Both the position numbers and the translations under genes were made by a program. The notes beneath the pieces are model-generated. The model was not told the origin of the DNA. It made no database searches and saw only the letters and a list, made by a program, of their open reading frames with translations. Positions 5,403 through 6,143 of a stretch of 6,143 bases of DNA are shown in pieces. The stretch is taken from NCBI GenBank assembly GCA_016287555.1, contig JAEFAK010000111.1, positions 1 to 6,143 of the forward strand. The letters run 5' to 3'. Position 1 is the stretch's first letter; each line of letters starts with the position of its first letter. The DNA is from Oscillospiraceae bacterium. GTDB taxonomy: Bacteria > Bacillota > Clostridia > Oscillospirales > Oscillospiraceae.

Positions 5403-5924
5403 ATCAGCAATATGTCTCATCAGGTCAATGAGGAGATCCGCGACAAGGAAGTCCGCCTCATAGGCGAAGACGGAGCCCAGCTCGGCATCATGTCCGCCGA
5501 CGAAGCTCTCAAGATCGCCGAGGAGCACGACCTCGACCTCGTCAAGATCTCTCCGAACGCGACCCCGCCCGTCTGCAAGATCATGGACTACGGCAAATAC
5601 CGCTTCGAACAGGCCAAGCGTGAGAAGGAAGCCAAGAAGAATCAGCACGTCATCGAGATCAAGGAGATCCGCATGTCGCCGAGCATCAGCGACAACGACT
5701 TCAACGTCAAGCTCCGCAATGCGATCAAATTTCTCGAGGAAGGCGACAGAGTCAAGGTCGCAGTGCGTTTCCGCGGTCGTGAGATGACTCACACCGAGAT
5801 CGGCGAGCAGCTTCTGCTCCGTTTTGCCGACGAGGCAAAGGACGTTTCCACGGTCAACAATCCCCCGAAGCTCGACGGACGGCATATGACCATGTTTCTG
5901 TTTCCGAAGGCTCCCGGCAAATAA
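5403..5924 (+). CDS. infC: Translation initiation factor IF-3
   Basis: IF3 binds the 30S subunit, prevents premature 50S joining and checks initiator tRNA and start-codon pairing. From ATC at 5403 the product has 173 residues, in the normal range. IF3-N (about 6-76) shows VNEEIRDKEVRLI, LGIMSADEAL, LDLVKISPNATPPVCKIMDYGK and YRFEQAKREKEAKK, leading into the charged linker helix. IF3-C (about 82-170) shows IEIKEIRMSPSISDNDF, KLRNAIKFLEEGDRVKV, VRFRGREMTH and PKLDGRHM. The Shine-Dalgarno position argues for a non-AUG start (ATC 5403, or ATT 5397 giving 175 residues). The first ATG at 5412 (170 residues) is poorly spaced. Rare start codons on infC are well known (AUU in Escherichia coli) and let IF3 repress its own translation. 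The leader terminator adds a transcriptional control layer. Product identity is certain; the exact start is not. Confidence 0.97.
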   Translation: MSNMSHQVNEEIRDKEVRLIGEDGAQLGIMSADEALKIAEEHDLDLVKISPNATPPVCKIMDYGKYRFEQAKREKEAKKNQHVIEIKEIRMSPSISDNDFNVKLRNAIKFLEEGDRVKVAVRFRGREMTHTEIGEQLLLRFADEAKDVSTVNNPPKLDGRHMTMFLFPKAPGK

Positions 5925-5935
5925 GCATCACATCC

Positions 5936-5950
5936 CGCCGCGGTGCGGCG
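5936..5950 (+). other. GC hairpin in the infC-rpmI spacer
   Basis: CGCCGC (5936-5941) and GCGGCG (5945-5950) form a perfect 6-bp stem with a GGT loop, 11 nt after the infC stop and 21 nt before the rpmI Shine-Dalgarno site. No T-tract follows, so it is not a classical terminator. It could be an RNA-stability or processing element, or part of an L20/L35-related translational control site. The 62-nt spacer holds no other gene. Confidence 0.6.
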
Positions 5951-5973
5951 TTCACCAATCAGTAAGAATACGG

Positions 5974-5979
5974 AAGGAG
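5974..5979 (+). promoter_or_regulatory. Shine-Dalgarno site of rpmI
   Basis: AAGGAG is placed 7 nt before the rpmI ATG at 5987, a strong site that confirms this start. Confidence 0.88.
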
Positions 5980-5986
5980 TACCACC

Positions 5987-6143
5987 ATGCCTAAGCTCAA
6001 GACCCACAGCGGAGCGAAGAAAAGATTCAATCTTACCAAGAACGGTAAAGTAAAGCGCGCTCACGCCTTCAAAAGCCATATACTCAACAAGAAGAACACC
6101 AAGCGCAAGAGGGGCCTTCGTCAGGGCACTTACGCCGACGTCA
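5987..6143 (+). CDS. rpmI: 50S ribosomal protein L35 (3' end cut by window edge)
   Basis: L35 is a small, very basic protein of the large ribosomal subunit. The first 52 of a usual ~65 residues are visible. They begin [14 protein letters not shown], the hallmark N-terminus of bacterial L35, continue with the [14 protein letters not shown] segment, and then a [11 protein letters not shown] basic stretch. The ATG is confirmed by AAGGAG 7 nt upstream. The frame is open to the end of the window. It follows infC by 62 nt in the conserved order infC-rpmI-rplT. rplT, whose product L20 is the known regulator of this operon in Bacillus subtilis and Escherichia coli, is expected immediately downstream. 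The main visible codon-use feature is the high Lys/Arg content expected of the family. Confidence 0.97.
   Translation, partial: MPKLKTHSGAKKRFNLTKNGKVKRAHAFKSHILNKKNTKRKRGLRQGTYADV

Noticed and set aside
1..6143. Mobile elements, CRISPR arrays, tRNA/rRNA genes, phage or defence genes
   Set aside because: No terminal repeats, transposase motifs, regularly spaced repeats or tRNA-like arms were seen. The coding space is filled by housekeeping genes on both sides of the divergent spacer.

Overview
The window is an ordinary but compact stretch of housekeeping genes, most likely from a fairly GC-rich member of the Clostridia. An Oscillospirales-like lineage is my best guess. The reasons are the sequence character of IF3 and RRF, strong GGAGG-type Shine-Dalgarno sites, the infC-rpmI order with a probable L20-type attenuated leader, and the Firmicutes-typical run rbfA-nrnA-truB-ribF. 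The lineage call is inference from remembered families, not a database result. I see no mobile element, CRISPR array, tRNA or rRNA.

Positions 1-5055 hold seven genes, all on the minus strand and apparently one operon, transcribed in the order pyrH, frr, uppS, rbfA, nrnA, truB, ribF. Gaps are 25 nt or less. Four junctions are tight: frr/uppS share one base (TAATG), rbfA/nrnA overlap by 14 nt, nrnA/truB overlap in ATGA, and truB/ribF are 1 nt apart. The products are UMP kinase, ribosome recycling factor, undecaprenyl diphosphate synthase, ribosome-binding factor A, a DHH-family oligoribonuclease/pAp phosphatase, tRNA pseudouridine-55 synthase, and the bifunctional riboflavin kinase/FAD synthetase (cut by the window edge). 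The set links nucleotide and cofactor supply, ribosome assembly and recycling, tRNA modification, RNA turnover and the lipid carrier for the cell wall. It looks like parts of two usually separate clusters, (rpsB-tsf-)pyrH-frr-uppS and (nusA-infB-)rbfA-nrnA-truB-ribF, joined at uppS/rbfA.

Positions 5056-5402 contain no gene. This AT-rich divergent intergenic region holds a candidate minus-strand promoter for the pyrH operon and a very good plus-strand promoter (TTGACA, 17 nt, TAATAT with TG extension). After the plus-strand promoter comes a roughly 140-nt leader with hairpins, a perfect intrinsic terminator just before the infC ribosome binding site, and an upstream segment able to pair with the terminator's 5' arm. 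This is the layout of a transcription attenuator.

Positions 5403-6143 carry infC (IF3, very probably starting at a non-AUG codon) and the beginning of rpmI (L35). rplT (L20) is expected just beyond the window. The most interesting item is the infC leader switch. No previously undescribed protein system is visible.
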